Source of the DNA: CAZBZG01 sp964496245
GTDB taxonomy: Bacteria > Planctomycetota > SZUA-567
Reading direction: 5' to 3'
Assembly: GCA_964496245.1 (NCBI GenBank)
Contig: CAZBZG010000227.1
Location: 1 to 7,770, forward strand
DNA: 7,770 nt
Shown here: piece by piece, positions 1 to 6,379 of the stretch
How the letters are laid out: each line of letters starts with the position of its first letter
Numbering within the stretch: the first letter of the stretch is position 1
The notes under the pieces: model-generated
What the model was told of the DNA's origin: nothing
The model's input: the letters and a program-made list of their open reading frames with translations, nothing else
Databases searched by the model: none
Position numbers and translations under genes: made by a program

Positions 1-1
1 T

Positions 2-271
2 ATCCATTACCGAAATCCCAAGCTGTTTGATGTCTCCCTTGGCGTGAATCATTATGCCAAGATCTATTTCGACAGCGAAAACACGCTTTATGAAGGCGAC
101 TACTCTACCGTCAACGCATCGGTATCACGCAGCTTTGAAAATGGGGCTACGCTGTATATGAATGCGGAGAACATTCTCGACAAAGAATACGTCATCCTCC
201 GGAAAAACTCAGCAGCTGACACGATCGCGCCGGGAGCGATCGTATCGTTCGGATTGAAATGGGAGTTCTAA
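2..271 (+). CDS. TonB-dependent outer-membrane receptor, C-terminal end (partial)
   Basis: The frame is open from the left edge of the window and ends in TAA at 269-271, so only about the last 89 residues are present. Seen: alternating polar/hydrophobic strands, a 'NAENILDKEYV' segment matching the typical 'V.NLfDk.Y' strand near the end of TonB-dependent receptors, and a terminal 'GLKWEF' ending in an aromatic residue, as expected for an outer-membrane beta-barrel recognised by the BAM machinery. Family role: energy-dependent uptake of siderophores, haem, cobalamin or similar ligands across the outer membrane. The plug domain and TonB box lie outside the window, so the ligand cannot be judged. 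The next gene, a periplasmic binding protein, starts within or just after the stop, which supports one uptake operon. An internal ATG at 44 is not a real start because the frame continues upstream of it. Confidence 0.85.
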   Translation: MHYRNPKLFDVSLGVNHYAKIYFDSENTLYEGDYSTVNASVSRSFENGATLYMNAENILDKEYVILRKNSAADTIAPGAIVSFGLKWEF

Positions 272-276
272 GCGGT

Positions 277-1437
277 ATGCAGCACGCGCATAAAAGCGGT
301 TTGGTCGCCGTATGCCTGATTGTCGGGGGCGTACTGACTTACCTGGCGCAAGACACTACGGCAAAGTCCTCTCTTTCCCCGCCGCAACACAGCGAGGCGC
401 GCGTCCTTACCGATGCCGCGGGGAGACGGGTGACTGTTCCGAAGCAGGTGAACCGCGTCATCTGTTCCGGACCGGGCTCCCTGCGGTTGCTGACCTACCT
501 CGGTGCCAGCGATCTGGTCGTGGGTGTCGACAGCATAGAGAAACGGGGGTCGCAGGTCGACCTCCGCCCCTATGCGCTCACGCATCCGGAATACGGGACG
601 TTCCCCATGATCGGCGAGTTTCGCGGGCAGGACAATCCAGAGCTCATCGCCGCTCTCACCCCCCGTCCGCAAGTCATCTTCAAAACGTATCCCCGGCCCG
701 GGCACGATCCAGACCGTCTGGAGGCGCAGACGGGGATCCCGGTACTCCTGCTCGACTACGGCGATTTGACGGATCGTCGCAAAGGTCTGAACCAGGCGTT
801 GCGCATCCTGGGAACCGTATTGGATCGTTCGGATCGGGCGGAGGAGGTGATTGCGTTTTTCGACAAGCAGATTGCCGAGTTGGATCGGCGCACGAGCGAC
901 CGGCGCCCTGAACAGCAACCGCGTTGCTACGTGGGCGGAATCGCCATGCGCGGGGCAATGGGATTCGAAAACACCGCGCCCAATTACGCACCCTTTGTTT
1001 TCACAAATACCGTAAACGTTGCCGGCGGAATCAGCTCCACCGAACAGCGACACAATACCATGACGGTTTCCAGGGAGCAGATCATGGCCTGGAATCCCGA
1101 TGCCATGTTCATGGACCTGGCCATGTTGCGCCTGAATGCCGCGAAGCCCGATGAAGCAGGCGTCCACCTGAATCGAGCGTACAGCGAATTGCGGGCGATC
1201 CGGGAGGGGCGCGTCTTTGGACTGTTGCCGCAAAATTCATATGGCGAGAATTTCGGCAGCGTTCTAGCCAACGCCTATTTTATCGGTAAAACGCTTTATC
1301 CGGAACGCTTTCAAGACATAGACCCCAAAACCAGGGCCGATGATATCTACCGCACACTGCTCGGCGAGCCCGCTTTGTCGGATATGAACCGGCGCATGGG
1401 CTTTCCGGCATTCGAGACGATTGCGATCCGAAAATAG
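277..1437 (+). CDS. Periplasmic substrate-binding protein of an iron-complex/cobalamin-type ABC importer (FecB/BtuF-like)
   Basis: About 386 residues. The N-terminus is a signal peptide: a short basic stretch (HAHK), then a hydrophobic core at residues 8-24, with no convincing lipobox. It has the two-lobed layout of the COG0614/Peripla_BP_2 family. Seen: 'GRRVTVPKQVNRVI' (49-62) leading into the N-lobe, 'LTYLGASDLVVGV' (72-84), 'NPELIAALTPRPQVIF' (120-135), the central helix region 'LNQALRILGTVL' (171-182), and a C-terminal 'NFGSVLANAYFIGKTLYPE' (325-343) that resembles archaeal and deltaproteobacterial iron-chelate binders. It should capture a metal chelate in the periplasm and deliver it to the permease encoded next. 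I chose ATG 277 because GGGAG lies about 11 bases upstream. The in-frame ATG at 259 would overlap the receptor stop by 13 bases, has a poorer ribosome-binding site and would add MGVLSG before the signal peptide. The ligand (siderophore, haem or corrinoid) is not determined. Confidence 0.88.
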   Translation: MQHAHKSGLVAVCLIVGGVLTYLAQDTTAKSSLSPPQHSEARVLTDAAGRRVTVPKQVNRVICSGPGSLRLLTYLGASDLVVGVDSIEKRGSQVDLRPYALTHPEYGTFPMIGEFRGQDNPELIAALTPRPQVIFKTYPRPGHDPDRLEAQTGIPVLLLDYGDLTDRRKGLNQALRILGTVLDRSDRAEEVIAFFDKQIAELDRRTSDRRPEQQPRCYVGGIAMRGAMGFENTAPNYAPFVFTNTVNVAGGISSTEQRHNTMTVSREQIMAWNPDAMFMDLAMLRLNAAKPDEAGVHLNRAYSELRAIREGRVFGLLPQNSYGENFGSVLANAYFIGKTLYPERFQDIDPKTRADDIYRTLLGEPALSDMNRRMGFPAFETIAIRK

Positions 1438-1445
1438 CCGAAATC

Positions 1446-2522
1446 ATGTCTCACGTACGCCCCCGCGCAGATATCGCGTCCCAATATCAATCCTACATTA
1501 AGCGCAAAGGCGTGTTTCTCGCCGTTTTGTTTGTTTTGGCCATTGCGATCTTTCTGTGGAGCGTCTCCGTCGGCCCGGTACCGATCTCATTCGAACAAAT
1601 CCTGCTTGTCTTGACGGGGAAGTCCTCGGATCCGCAAGCCAATGCGATCTTATGGAACATCCGGTTGCCCGAGGCCGTGGCCGCGATCCTCGCTGGGGCG
1701 GGACTGGCCATGTCGGGAACAGTGATGCAGTCGATTCTGCGCAATCCCCTGGGCTCGCCCTTTACGCTGGGCATCGCTCATGCCGCGGCTTTGGGAGCCG
1801 CCGTATCGGTCATGTTCTTTGGATCCGGAACGCCTGGAGGCGGCGAAGGCATGTTGATCCAGGTGACCAATCCCTACATAACGGTTGCCAGTGCCTTCGC
1901 GAGCAGCGTAGCCGCCGGACTGGTCATCGTCGCGGTTGCACGTGTTCGCGGCCCGTCGCCCGAAATCATGGTTCTGACGGGCGTGGCCCTGGGCTCCCTC
2001 TGTACGGCCGGAACCATGGCGCTCCAGTACTTTGCCGATGACGCGCAACTGGCCGCCATGCTGTTCTGGACATTCGGCGACGTGACACGGGCGGGATGGC
2101 ACGAAATCGCCCTGGTGGCGGTCTGTGTATTGGTGGGGGCCGGTATCTTCCAGGCCCGGCAGTGGGATTACAACGCCTTTGACGCGGGCGACGAAACAGC
2201 GCGGGCTCTCGGCGTAAACGTCGGCAGAGTGCGGCTGGCAGGCATGCTCGTCGCGATTCTGGTCACCGCGGCAATTACCTCGTTCCTCGGCGTTATCGGC
2301 TTTGTGGGGTTGGTCTGCCCGCACATGGTACGCCGGATCATCGGCGACGACCACAGGTTCCTCCTGCCGGGCAGTGCCTTGGCGGGCGCGGTATTGCTGC
2401 TAGCCAGCTCCGTGGCAGCGCGCCTCGTGCTGTCGCCATCAGCGCTTCCTGTTTCGATTCTGACTGCGTTTCTCGGAGCGCCGGTTTTCCTATGGCTGAT
2501 TCTGCGGAGGCGCAGTGCATGA
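1446..2522 (+). CDS. FecCD/BtuC-type ABC transporter permease
   Basis: 358 residues, the usual length for this family, starting 8 bases after the binding-protein stop. Hydrophobic segments begin at about residues 23-43 and continue through the protein, consistent with around ten membrane helices. Family hallmarks seen: 'RLPEAVAAILAGAGLAMSG' (73-91; the more common residue after RLP is Arg, here Glu), 'QSILRNPLGSPFTLGI' (95-110), 'LTGVALGS' (177-184), the cytoplasmic coupling region 'ARALGVNVGRVRL' (252-264), 'GFVGLVCPHMVRRIIGDDHR' (285-304) and the closing 'PVSILTAFLGAPVFLWLI' (335-352). It forms the inner-membrane channel, normally as a homodimer, carrying the chelate received from the upstream binding protein. 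It overlaps the ATPase start by an ATGA junction, so the two are translationally coupled. No clear Shine-Dalgarno is visible before ATG 1446. Confidence 0.95.
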   Translation: MSHVRPRADIASQYQSYIKRKGVFLAVLFVLAIAIFLWSVSVGPVPISFEQILLVLTGKSSDPQANAILWNIRLPEAVAAILAGAGLAMSGTVMQSILRNPLGSPFTLGIAHAAALGAAVSVMFFGSGTPGGGEGMLIQVTNPYITVASAFASSVAAGLVIVAVARVRGPSPEIMVLTGVALGSLCTAGTMALQYFADDAQLAAMLFWTFGDVTRAGWHEIALVAVCVLVGAGIFQARQWDYNAFDAGDETARALGVNVGRVRLAGMLVAILVTAAITSFLGVIGFVGLVCPHMVRRIIGDDHRFLLPGSALAGAVLLLASSVAARLVLSPSALPVSILTAFLGAPVFLWLILRRRSA

Positions 2523-3310
2523 TCCTGAAGGTTTCGGAACTCCAAACAGGCTATCATGGAAAAGCCGTTCTCGACGGGGTCGATTTCAATCTCTGCTCCG
2601 GTGAGATCTTGGCGATTCTAGGCCCGAACGGCTGCGGGAAGACGACGCTTCTGCGAACCGTGCACGCCATGCTCACGCCCATGAAGGGCGCAATCCAGGT
2701 CCAGAACGTCGATTTGCAGCATCTCTCCGCCGAAGAAGTCGCGCGACGCATGGGCTATGTCGCGCAGCGCGGCCAACCATCTCGGGTGGCTGTGTTTGAC
2801 GCCATCCTGTTGGGCCGCAAACCCCACCTTGGAAGGCGCGTGTCGCCTCGCGACCTGGAGCTAGTGGATCGCGCCATCCGGCAGATCGGTCTTGAAGAAC
2901 TGGCCATGCGTTATGTGGACGAACTGAGCGGCGGGGAATTGCAGAAAGTCTGCATCGCACGCGCTCTGGTGCAGCAGCCCTCCATTCTTCTTCTTGACGA
3001 ACCAACGGCCAGCCTTGACATCTGCAACCAGATCGAGGTTCTTCAAATCATCCGGTCCCTGGTGCGCGAACACCGGGTGGGGGCGGTCATGACAATGCAC
3101 GATCTGAACCTCGCCTTGCGGTTTGCCGACACCTTTCTACTGTTAAGAGATGGAACGGTTGCCTACCACGGACGGAACGAGGAGCTTACCGCGGAGATGA
3201 TCGGGGAGGTTTACGGCATACAGGTGGAGATGATCTGGCACAGAAAACATCCGGTAATCATTCCCGCCAACTATTGCACCGAAACGAAGGGCAACGATCC
3301 GTGCCGATGA
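2519..3310 (+). CDS. ABC transporter ATP-binding protein (FecE/BtuD-like)
   Basis: 263 residues; it powers the importer from the cytoplasmic side. Motifs seen in order: Walker A 'GPNGCGKT' (35-42), Q-loop 'VAQ' (81-83), ABC signature 'LSGGE' (136-140, Glu in place of the more usual Gln), Walker B 'LLLDEP' (157-162), D-loop 'SLD' (165-167) and the switch His in 'MTMHDLNLALRF' (H194). The segment 'DAILLGRKPHLG' (94-105) and the C-terminal 'VYGIQVEM' are typical of the iron-chelate/B12 branch. The ATG at 2519 overlaps the permease TGA (ATGA) and has GGAGG 8-9 bases upstream, which decides the start. An in-frame ATG at 2492 would lie well inside the permease gene and is unlikely. The operon appears to end here; no terminator hairpin with a T-run is visible after 3310. 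Confidence 0.95.
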   Translation: MILKVSELQTGYHGKAVLDGVDFNLCSGEILAILGPNGCGKTTLLRTVHAMLTPMKGAIQVQNVDLQHLSAEEVARRMGYVAQRGQPSRVAVFDAILLGRKPHLGRRVSPRDLELVDRAIRQIGLEELAMRYVDELSGGELQKVCIARALVQQPSILLLDEPTASLDICNQIEVLQIIRSLVREHRVGAVMTMHDLNLALRFADTFLLLRDGTVAYHGRNEELTAEMIGEVYGIQVEMIWHRKHPVIIPANYCTETKGNDPCR

Positions 3311-3675
3311 CATTCCAGGCGATGATGCGGACAGACCACGGGACAGGCAAGAGCGCCTTCGCTCAGGTAGGGCCATTTCCCATTGACCCGTCGGTGCGTG
3401 AAGCACTGGTCAATTGGGGTCGATGTTCCGCGCAAAACCTGGTACGCCGGCTTGAAGCCGAGTTCCAGAAGGTCATCGCCGTTTTTCCAGCTGACATCAA
3501 GTGCCGCATTGTCGGCATTCCATTCCGCTTTCACCCGCGTCGATTGCATGTGTTTCTGGAAATCGCCGAAACTGCCGTAAGCGTGGCGATCCCCGATTTC
3601 GATGACGAAGCCGCCGTAGGCTTGATCGATCTTTTCTTCGCTCACCCCAGCATCGCTCGGCTCCCACCACGTCAA
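3271..3675 (-). pseudogene. Remnant of an unrecognised protein-coding gene, broken at both ends
   Basis: The minus strand reads as convincing protein from about 3675 down to about 3355: acidic, tryptophan-containing, with strand-like segments such as 'GGFVIEIGDRHAYGSFGDF', 'LDVSWKNGDDLLELGF' and 'HRRVNGKWPYLSEG', and codon use like the neighbouring genes. No ATG begins it: the only start is a TTG at 3675, with an in-frame TAA 12 bases further upstream and no ribosome-binding site. After 'YLSEG' the frame turns into an unconvincing His/Cys-rich tail that runs into the end of the ATPase gene before stopping. I read this as an internal piece of a larger gene truncated on both sides. The family is not recognised. 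A plus-strand frame (3274-3693) covers the same bases but reads like an antisense shadow. Confidence 0.4.
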
Positions 3676-3798
3676 GAGAGGAGGATGTTATGATGGGCGC
3701 GTACCCGAGCCGAACGCGAAAGCCAAGCCACGCTACCAGCCAAGCGCCGCACAGCACGGCGTGCGATGTCCTACACAAAGACCTCAGGCCATCCGCGC
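3676..3798. other. Short gene-free stretch between the gene remnant and the UROD-family gene
   Basis: About 120 bases with no supported gene. A strong plus-strand AGGAGG lies at about 3677-3682, before two ATGs (3690, 3693), but the frame that follows is only about 47 codons, is rich in Ser/Thr/Pro/Arg and ends inside the UROD-family gene, so I do not call it. A weak stem (CGCCG / CGGCG around 3747-3763) lies downstream of the minus-strand UROD gene but has no T-run, so it is not a convincing terminator. Confidence 0.4.
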
Positions 3799-4830
3799 TC
3801 ACGCCACCGACGCGGCCGACGTCTTCTGCTGCGTGAAGGACTCGATCACCGCGACCGCGTTCTCGGTGGGGGTCTCCGGCATCAGGGGTTTGGCGGGTGC
3901 GAGGATGTAGCCCCCGCCCTTGCCCAGTTCCGTGCAGAGGCGCGCGACCGTGGCGTGGATCTCTTCGGGCGTGCCGAACGGGATGGTGGACTGGGAGCCC
4001 AGGCCGCCCCAGAAGGTGATGTTCTTCCCGTATTGGCGTTTGAGATCGTAGACGTCCATGGCTTCCGGCTGTACGCTCTCGAGCACGTCCAGCCCGATCT
4101 CGATGAGATCCGGGAGCACCTCCGAACAGTTGCCGCAGCAGTGGGACAGGGTCAACTTGCCGGCTGCGTGCACGGCCTCGTACATGCGCGCGAGCCGGGG
4201 TTTCAGCATCCTGCGCCAGCGCTCGGCGCCGATGATGATCGATCGCTGGTCGCCCCAGTCGTCTGAGAACATGATCCCGTCCACGGGCAGCTTGACGCTC
4301 TCGCGGATGAAGGCGAGGTGGAGCTGGGTGATGCGCTCGAGCAGCTCCTCGTAGAAGTCGGGCTCCGCAGCCACGTCCATGAGCGCGTTCTCGAATCCGC
4401 GAATCGTCCACGAACGCTCGAATAGCCCCCATCCGAATCCAGCCACGAGAAAGGTGTCGCGAGACGCCTTGCACACCTCCTGTGCGTTCTGCCGTTTGGT
4501 TTCATCGATGAACTGCTCGGCAGAGGGGAACTCGTATCCGTCCCAGGACGGCTCGGCCAGGCCCGGCTGCTCGTGATGCCGCGGCTTCAGATCGGTCCGC
4601 CAGACCGTGCCGAACGCATCGCGCTCGCGCACCTCGTCCACCTTCTGATGCCGGTCGGCATCCACCACACCCACGCCCTTGATGGCAGGCGCGATTCGCT
4701 CCCGCCAGGCCCGGTCGCCGTAGTACGCGTCCACGCGCTCGGCCACGCCAGGATCGATGCCGAGCGTGAACGGGATCGGGTAATTCTCTTCATGTCGGAT
4801 TTGCGCATACACACGATCGCGGGGCGTCAT
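3799..4830 (-). CDS. Uroporphyrinogen decarboxylase-family protein (corrinoid methyltransferase-like, not HemE)
   Basis: 343 residues with the URO-D/MtaA-MtbA TIM-barrel pattern: 'DGIMFSDDWGDQRSIII' (184-200), 'MYEAVHAAGKLTLSHCCGN' (216-234), 'GLDVLESVQPEAMDV' (246-260), 'FWGGLGSQSTIPFGTPEEI' (273-291) and 'GGGYILAPAKPLMPETPTEN' (305-324). The HxC pair H230/C232 matches the first two zinc ligands of the methylcobamide methyltransferase branch. The third ligand, normally Cys in an 'APGC'-like motif, is Lys here (K314). The arginine-rich N-terminal substrate motif of true HemE is absent. It may act on a methylated or demethylated substrate with a corrinoid partner, but that is inference; many such proteins have no assigned reaction. 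GAGGAG lies 6-11 bases before the ATG on the minus strand and supports the start. It diverges from the AraC regulator gene across 84 bases, so that regulator is its likely controller. Confidence 0.85.
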   Translation of the reverse strand: MTPRDRVYAQIRHEENYPIPFTLGIDPGVAERVDAYYGDRAWRERIAPAIKGVGVVDADRHQKVDEVRERDAFGTVWRTDLKPRHHEQPGLAEPSWDGYEFPSAEQFIDETKRQNAQEVCKASRDTFLVAGFGWGLFERSWTIRGFENALMDVAAEPDFYEELLERITQLHLAFIRESVKLPVDGIMFSDDWGDQRSIIIGAERWRRMLKPRLARMYEAVHAAGKLTLSHCCGNCSEVLPDLIEIGLDVLESVQPEAMDVYDLKRQYGKNITFWGGLGSQSTIPFGTPEEIHATVARLCTELGKGGGYILAPAKPLMPETPTENAVAVIESFTQQKTSAASVA

Positions 4831-4914
4831 GGCCGCTCCTCAGCAGACAGGCCGAAACTCACTGGATTTCCATCGCTTCTGCGGTTAGAATACCCGCTCA
4901 CGACCGATCCCGCA
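4831..4914. promoter_or_regulatory. Divergent intergenic control region between UROD-family gene and AraC regulator
   Basis: 84 bases separate the two divergent starts, so both promoters and any AraC operator should lie here. For the plus-strand regulator gene a TAGAAT at 4886-4891 is a plausible -10 box (5 of 6 to consensus). The matching -35 (CTGGAT, 4862-4867) is poor, as expected for an activator-dependent or weak promoter. On the minus strand the ribosome-binding site GAGGAG for the UROD gene is clear. I see no obvious direct or inverted repeat that would mark the AraC binding site. Confidence 0.35.
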
Positions 4915-5766
4915 ATGGAGGATCTGCACCAAGTCATGGAAGAAACGAGCGCGCGCTATTGCGAATACCGCATCCGCGCCCCGCACGTAGAGCATCTAGG
5001 CGCTGCCCAGGACGTGCGGATCCACTCCGACCGGGTCATGTCCGTGTGGGTGCTCGGCATCCTGACCCGAGGGCAGATGCATGTGGCCATCGGACCCGAC
5101 CAGGGGACCATCGGACCGGGTGCATACTACCTCATGCCTCCGGAGGTCCGCCACTGGGGCACCCGCGAGGGCGTGCACGACGTGGTCTGGTTCACCTTTT
5201 CTGCCGCGGGCGAACCCGCGCCGCCGCTGGCGCCCTCTGCCGCGAGCGCACACACGCCGGCTGATTTCGTCCAGCTGCCCGTGCTCGGCCGCATGCCGCC
5301 GGAGTTCGACCATGCCGCGCACCACCGCTTTCTCCAGCAAGCGCTCGACCTCGGCCAGCTCTCCCCGGCTGCTGCCGACCGCTCCCTTGCCGTCCTGCTC
5401 GACCAAATGCATGTCCAGGCCCAGCGCGAGCGCCTCCGGCTCGACCCGCAGCGGCGCCTCGCGCTCGACCTCCTCCAGTACCTGCGCACGCGCCGCTGCG
5501 CGTCTGTGGATTCCTCCGAACTCGCGCGCGCGTTCCGGTACAGCTACGCGCACCTCAACCGCGTCTTTCGCAATGCCTTTGGCGTCAGTCTGCAACGCCG
5601 GCACATGCAGCTGCGCATGGACGCGGCGCTCGAACGCCTGATCCAGGGAGCGACCATCCAGGAGACCGCGGCTGCGGTGGGGTTCGAGGACTACTACTAC
5701 TTCCTCAAGGTCTTCAAGCGCGCCAAGGGCATCACGCCGACCCAGGCGGTGCGGCAAGGCTCCTGA
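4915..5766 (+). CDS. AraC-family transcriptional regulator
   Basis: 283 residues from ATG 4915. The N-terminal part (about 30-100) looks like the cupin-type AraC ligand-binding domain: 'VWVLGILTRGQMHVAI', then 'IGPGAYYLMPPEVRHWG' and 'VVWFTFSAAG'. A linker rich in Pro, Ala and Gln follows. The C-terminal 100 residues carry two helix-turn-helix units: 'VDSSELARAFRYSYAHLNRVFRNAFGVSLQ' (about 198-227) and 'TIQETAAAVGFEDYYYFLKVFKRAKGITPTQ' (about 247-277), the second being the classic AraC signature. It probably binds a small molecule through the cupin and controls the divergent UROD-family gene. The same frame stays open upstream to 4573, but that part lies antisense to the UROD gene and is not coding-like. 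ATG 4936 is an alternative start 7 codons inside. No strong Shine-Dalgarno precedes 4915. Confidence 0.88.
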   Translation: MEDLHQVMEETSARYCEYRIRAPHVEHLGAAQDVRIHSDRVMSVWVLGILTRGQMHVAIGPDQGTIGPGAYYLMPPEVRHWGTREGVHDVVWFTFSAAGEPAPPLAPSAASAHTPADFVQLPVLGRMPPEFDHAAHHRFLQQALDLGQLSPAAADRSLAVLLDQMHVQAQRERLRLDPQRRLALDLLQYLRTRRCASVDSSELARAFRYSYAHLNRVFRNAFGVSLQRRHMQLRMDAALERLIQGATIQETAAAVGFEDYYYFLKVFKRAKGITPTQAVRQGS

Positions 5767-5820
5767 CCGGCCCCCGTCCACCCGCATCCCAACCATCCGA
5801 TTGGAAGCGATTTGGTCCAA

Positions 5821-5972
5821 GGGACTGTCGGAGAGACGCGCTCCTGCGCGTCCGCAACGCTATACAGGAAGCGAGGTCCTGCAGCCGTCTTCGCCTCCGG
5901 CTACGCCAGCCAAGGAAGCAGGACCCTCCGAACCAGAAACATCTGTGGCGTTTTGGCCAGATCGTTGTCGAT
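5821..5972 (+). repeat. BIME-like repeat, copy 1 (empty site)
   Basis: About 152 bases that match 7147-7336 in the same orientation, with scattered substitutions and a 1-base length difference besides the 39-base insertion in copy 2. Similarity may extend leftwards to about 5808. The core is bounded by inverted ends: TCGGAGAG at 5828-5835 and CCCTCCGA at 5924-5931. Directly inside the left end is a hairpin with arms GACGCG (5835-5840) and CGCGTC (5847-5852) and loop CTCCTG. A GGAG just 5' of a hairpin, present again in inverted orientation at the right end, is the layout of paired REP sequences (BIME). The family name is inference; the repeat and hairpin are seen directly. Confidence 0.8.
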
Positions 5973-6006
5973 CTGTGTCCCCCACGCAGAACCGCCAACG
6001 TTGCGC

Positions 6007-6080
6007 GGTGCCACGGCCGGCTTGCCCGGCCGTGCGGGTCACGGAGAAGCAGCACGGCTGGCCGACCCAGCCGTGGCACC
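6007..6080. repeat. Double-hairpin (cruciform-forming) element
   Basis: A 74-bp element with perfect 11-bp inverted ends, GGTGCCACGGC (6007-6017) and GCCGTGGCACC (6070-6080). Inside are two separate perfect 9-bp hairpins, each with a 5-base loop: CACGGCCGG/CCGGCCGTG at 6012-6034 and CACGGCTGG/CCAGCCGTG at 6053-6075. The two hairpins differ by a paired change (C-G in the first, T-A in the second), so base pairing is kept while sequence differs. The 9-mer TGCGCGGTG occurs at 6002-6010 and again at 6082-6090, overlapping the left end and following the right end. There is no T-run, so it is not a classical terminator, although it lies downstream of the AraC gene. Confidence 0.8.
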
Positions 6081-6159
6081 CTGCGCGGTGTCGGAAGTGA
6101 GGTGAGAGGGGCCTGCCGTTGGTCGACGCATGGCCTGCGGAGGTGCGCACGCGCGCAAG

Positions 6160-6198
6160 CCCTTCGACTTCGCTCAGGGCCGTGAGCCCGTCGAACGG
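6160..6198 (+). repeat. 39-bp REP-like hairpin module, copy A
   Basis: A 39-base imperfect palindrome. The outer arms are TTCGAC (6163-6168) and GTCGAA (6190-6195); the inner arms are GCTC and GAGC, separated from the outer arms by small bulges, with an 8-base loop. Its reverse complement matches 7167-7205 at about 35 of 39 positions, so the two copies lie in opposite orientation. Sequences containing 'TTCGACTTCGCTCAGGGC' are, from memory, a widespread intergenic repeat type in several phyla and produce spurious 'PFDFAQG' translations. Here it directly precedes a small gene tail. Confidence 0.75.
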
Positions 6199-6271
6199 CC
6201 CGTCCCCCCCTGACAGTTATCTGGGCCTGATCAAGGACGATCTGAAGCGCGGGTATGACCGGGCGTGGAGG

Positions 6272-6288
6272 TCATTCTGAGAGAATGA
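6272..6288. repeat. Perfect 7-bp hairpin upstream of the toxin-antitoxin promoter
   Basis: TCATTCT, a GAG loop, then AGAATGA. It lies 8 bases before the putative -35 box of the mntA promoter and overlaps the TGA of the short open tail at 6212-6280. It is followed by AAAAG rather than a T-run, so on the plus strand it is not a standard terminator. It could be an upstream operator for the toxin-antitoxin operon or the end of the older transcript. Confidence 0.45.
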
Positions 6289-6295
6289 AAAGCAC

Positions 6296-6323
6296 TTGCG
6301 CCGATGTGGGCCCACGGTAGAAT
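6296..6323 (+). promoter_or_regulatory. Promoter of the mntA-hepT operon with palindromic spacer
   Basis: TTGCGC (6296-6301), a 16-base spacer and TAGAAT (6318-6323) make a good sigma70-type promoter placed 57 bases before the chosen mntA start. The spacer contains a perfect 10-bp palindrome, GTGGGCCCAC (6306-6315), which a repressor could occupy and so exclude RNA polymerase. Toxin-antitoxin operons are commonly autoregulated, so the palindrome is a candidate operator; that link is inference. Confidence 0.5.
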
Positions 6324-6379
6324 GAGGGGCGCGTTGGGAGGTGGAAAGGGTCACGACAGGCATCCAAGAGGCGCTCAGC

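Larger units (their letters stand above)
5767..6295. other. Gene-poor repeat-rich island left of the toxin-antitoxin module
   Basis: About 530 bases with no intact gene. It contains, in order, one copy of a roughly 150-bp repeat (5821-5972), a double-hairpin element (6007-6080), a 39-bp hairpin module (6160-6198), a short coding-looking tail (6212-6280, reading 'SYLGLIKDDLKRGYDRAWRSF' after its first residue and ending in TGA) and a 7-bp-stem hairpin (6272-6288). The short tail could be the 3' end of a lost gene, but it is too small to identify. Confidence 0.6.

Noticed and set aside
268..1233. Long minus-strand open frame (321 residues) across the binding-protein gene
   Set aside because: It is a shadow of the clearly recognised periplasmic binding protein on the plus strand.
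3274..3693. Plus-strand 139-residue open frame after the ATPase gene
   Set aside because: It starts inside the ATPase gene without a ribosome-binding site and reads as the antisense of a more protein-like minus-strand frame.
3497..4474. Minus-strand 325-residue frame overlapping the UROD gene
   Set aside because: It is rich in Arg, Gly and His and is the frame-shifted shadow of the UROD-family gene.
4573..4914. N-terminal extension of the AraC regulator frame
   Set aside because: It is antisense to the well-supported UROD-family gene, its composition is not protein-like, and the family's usual length fits the ATG at 4915.
6007..6080. Rho-independent terminator for the AraC gene
   Set aside because: The stems are strong, but no T-run follows either hairpin on either strand and the element lies about 240 bases after the stop.
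5801..6150. Several short frames on both strands over the repeat island
   Set aside because: They are translations of hairpin repeats, with biased composition and no ribosome-binding sites.
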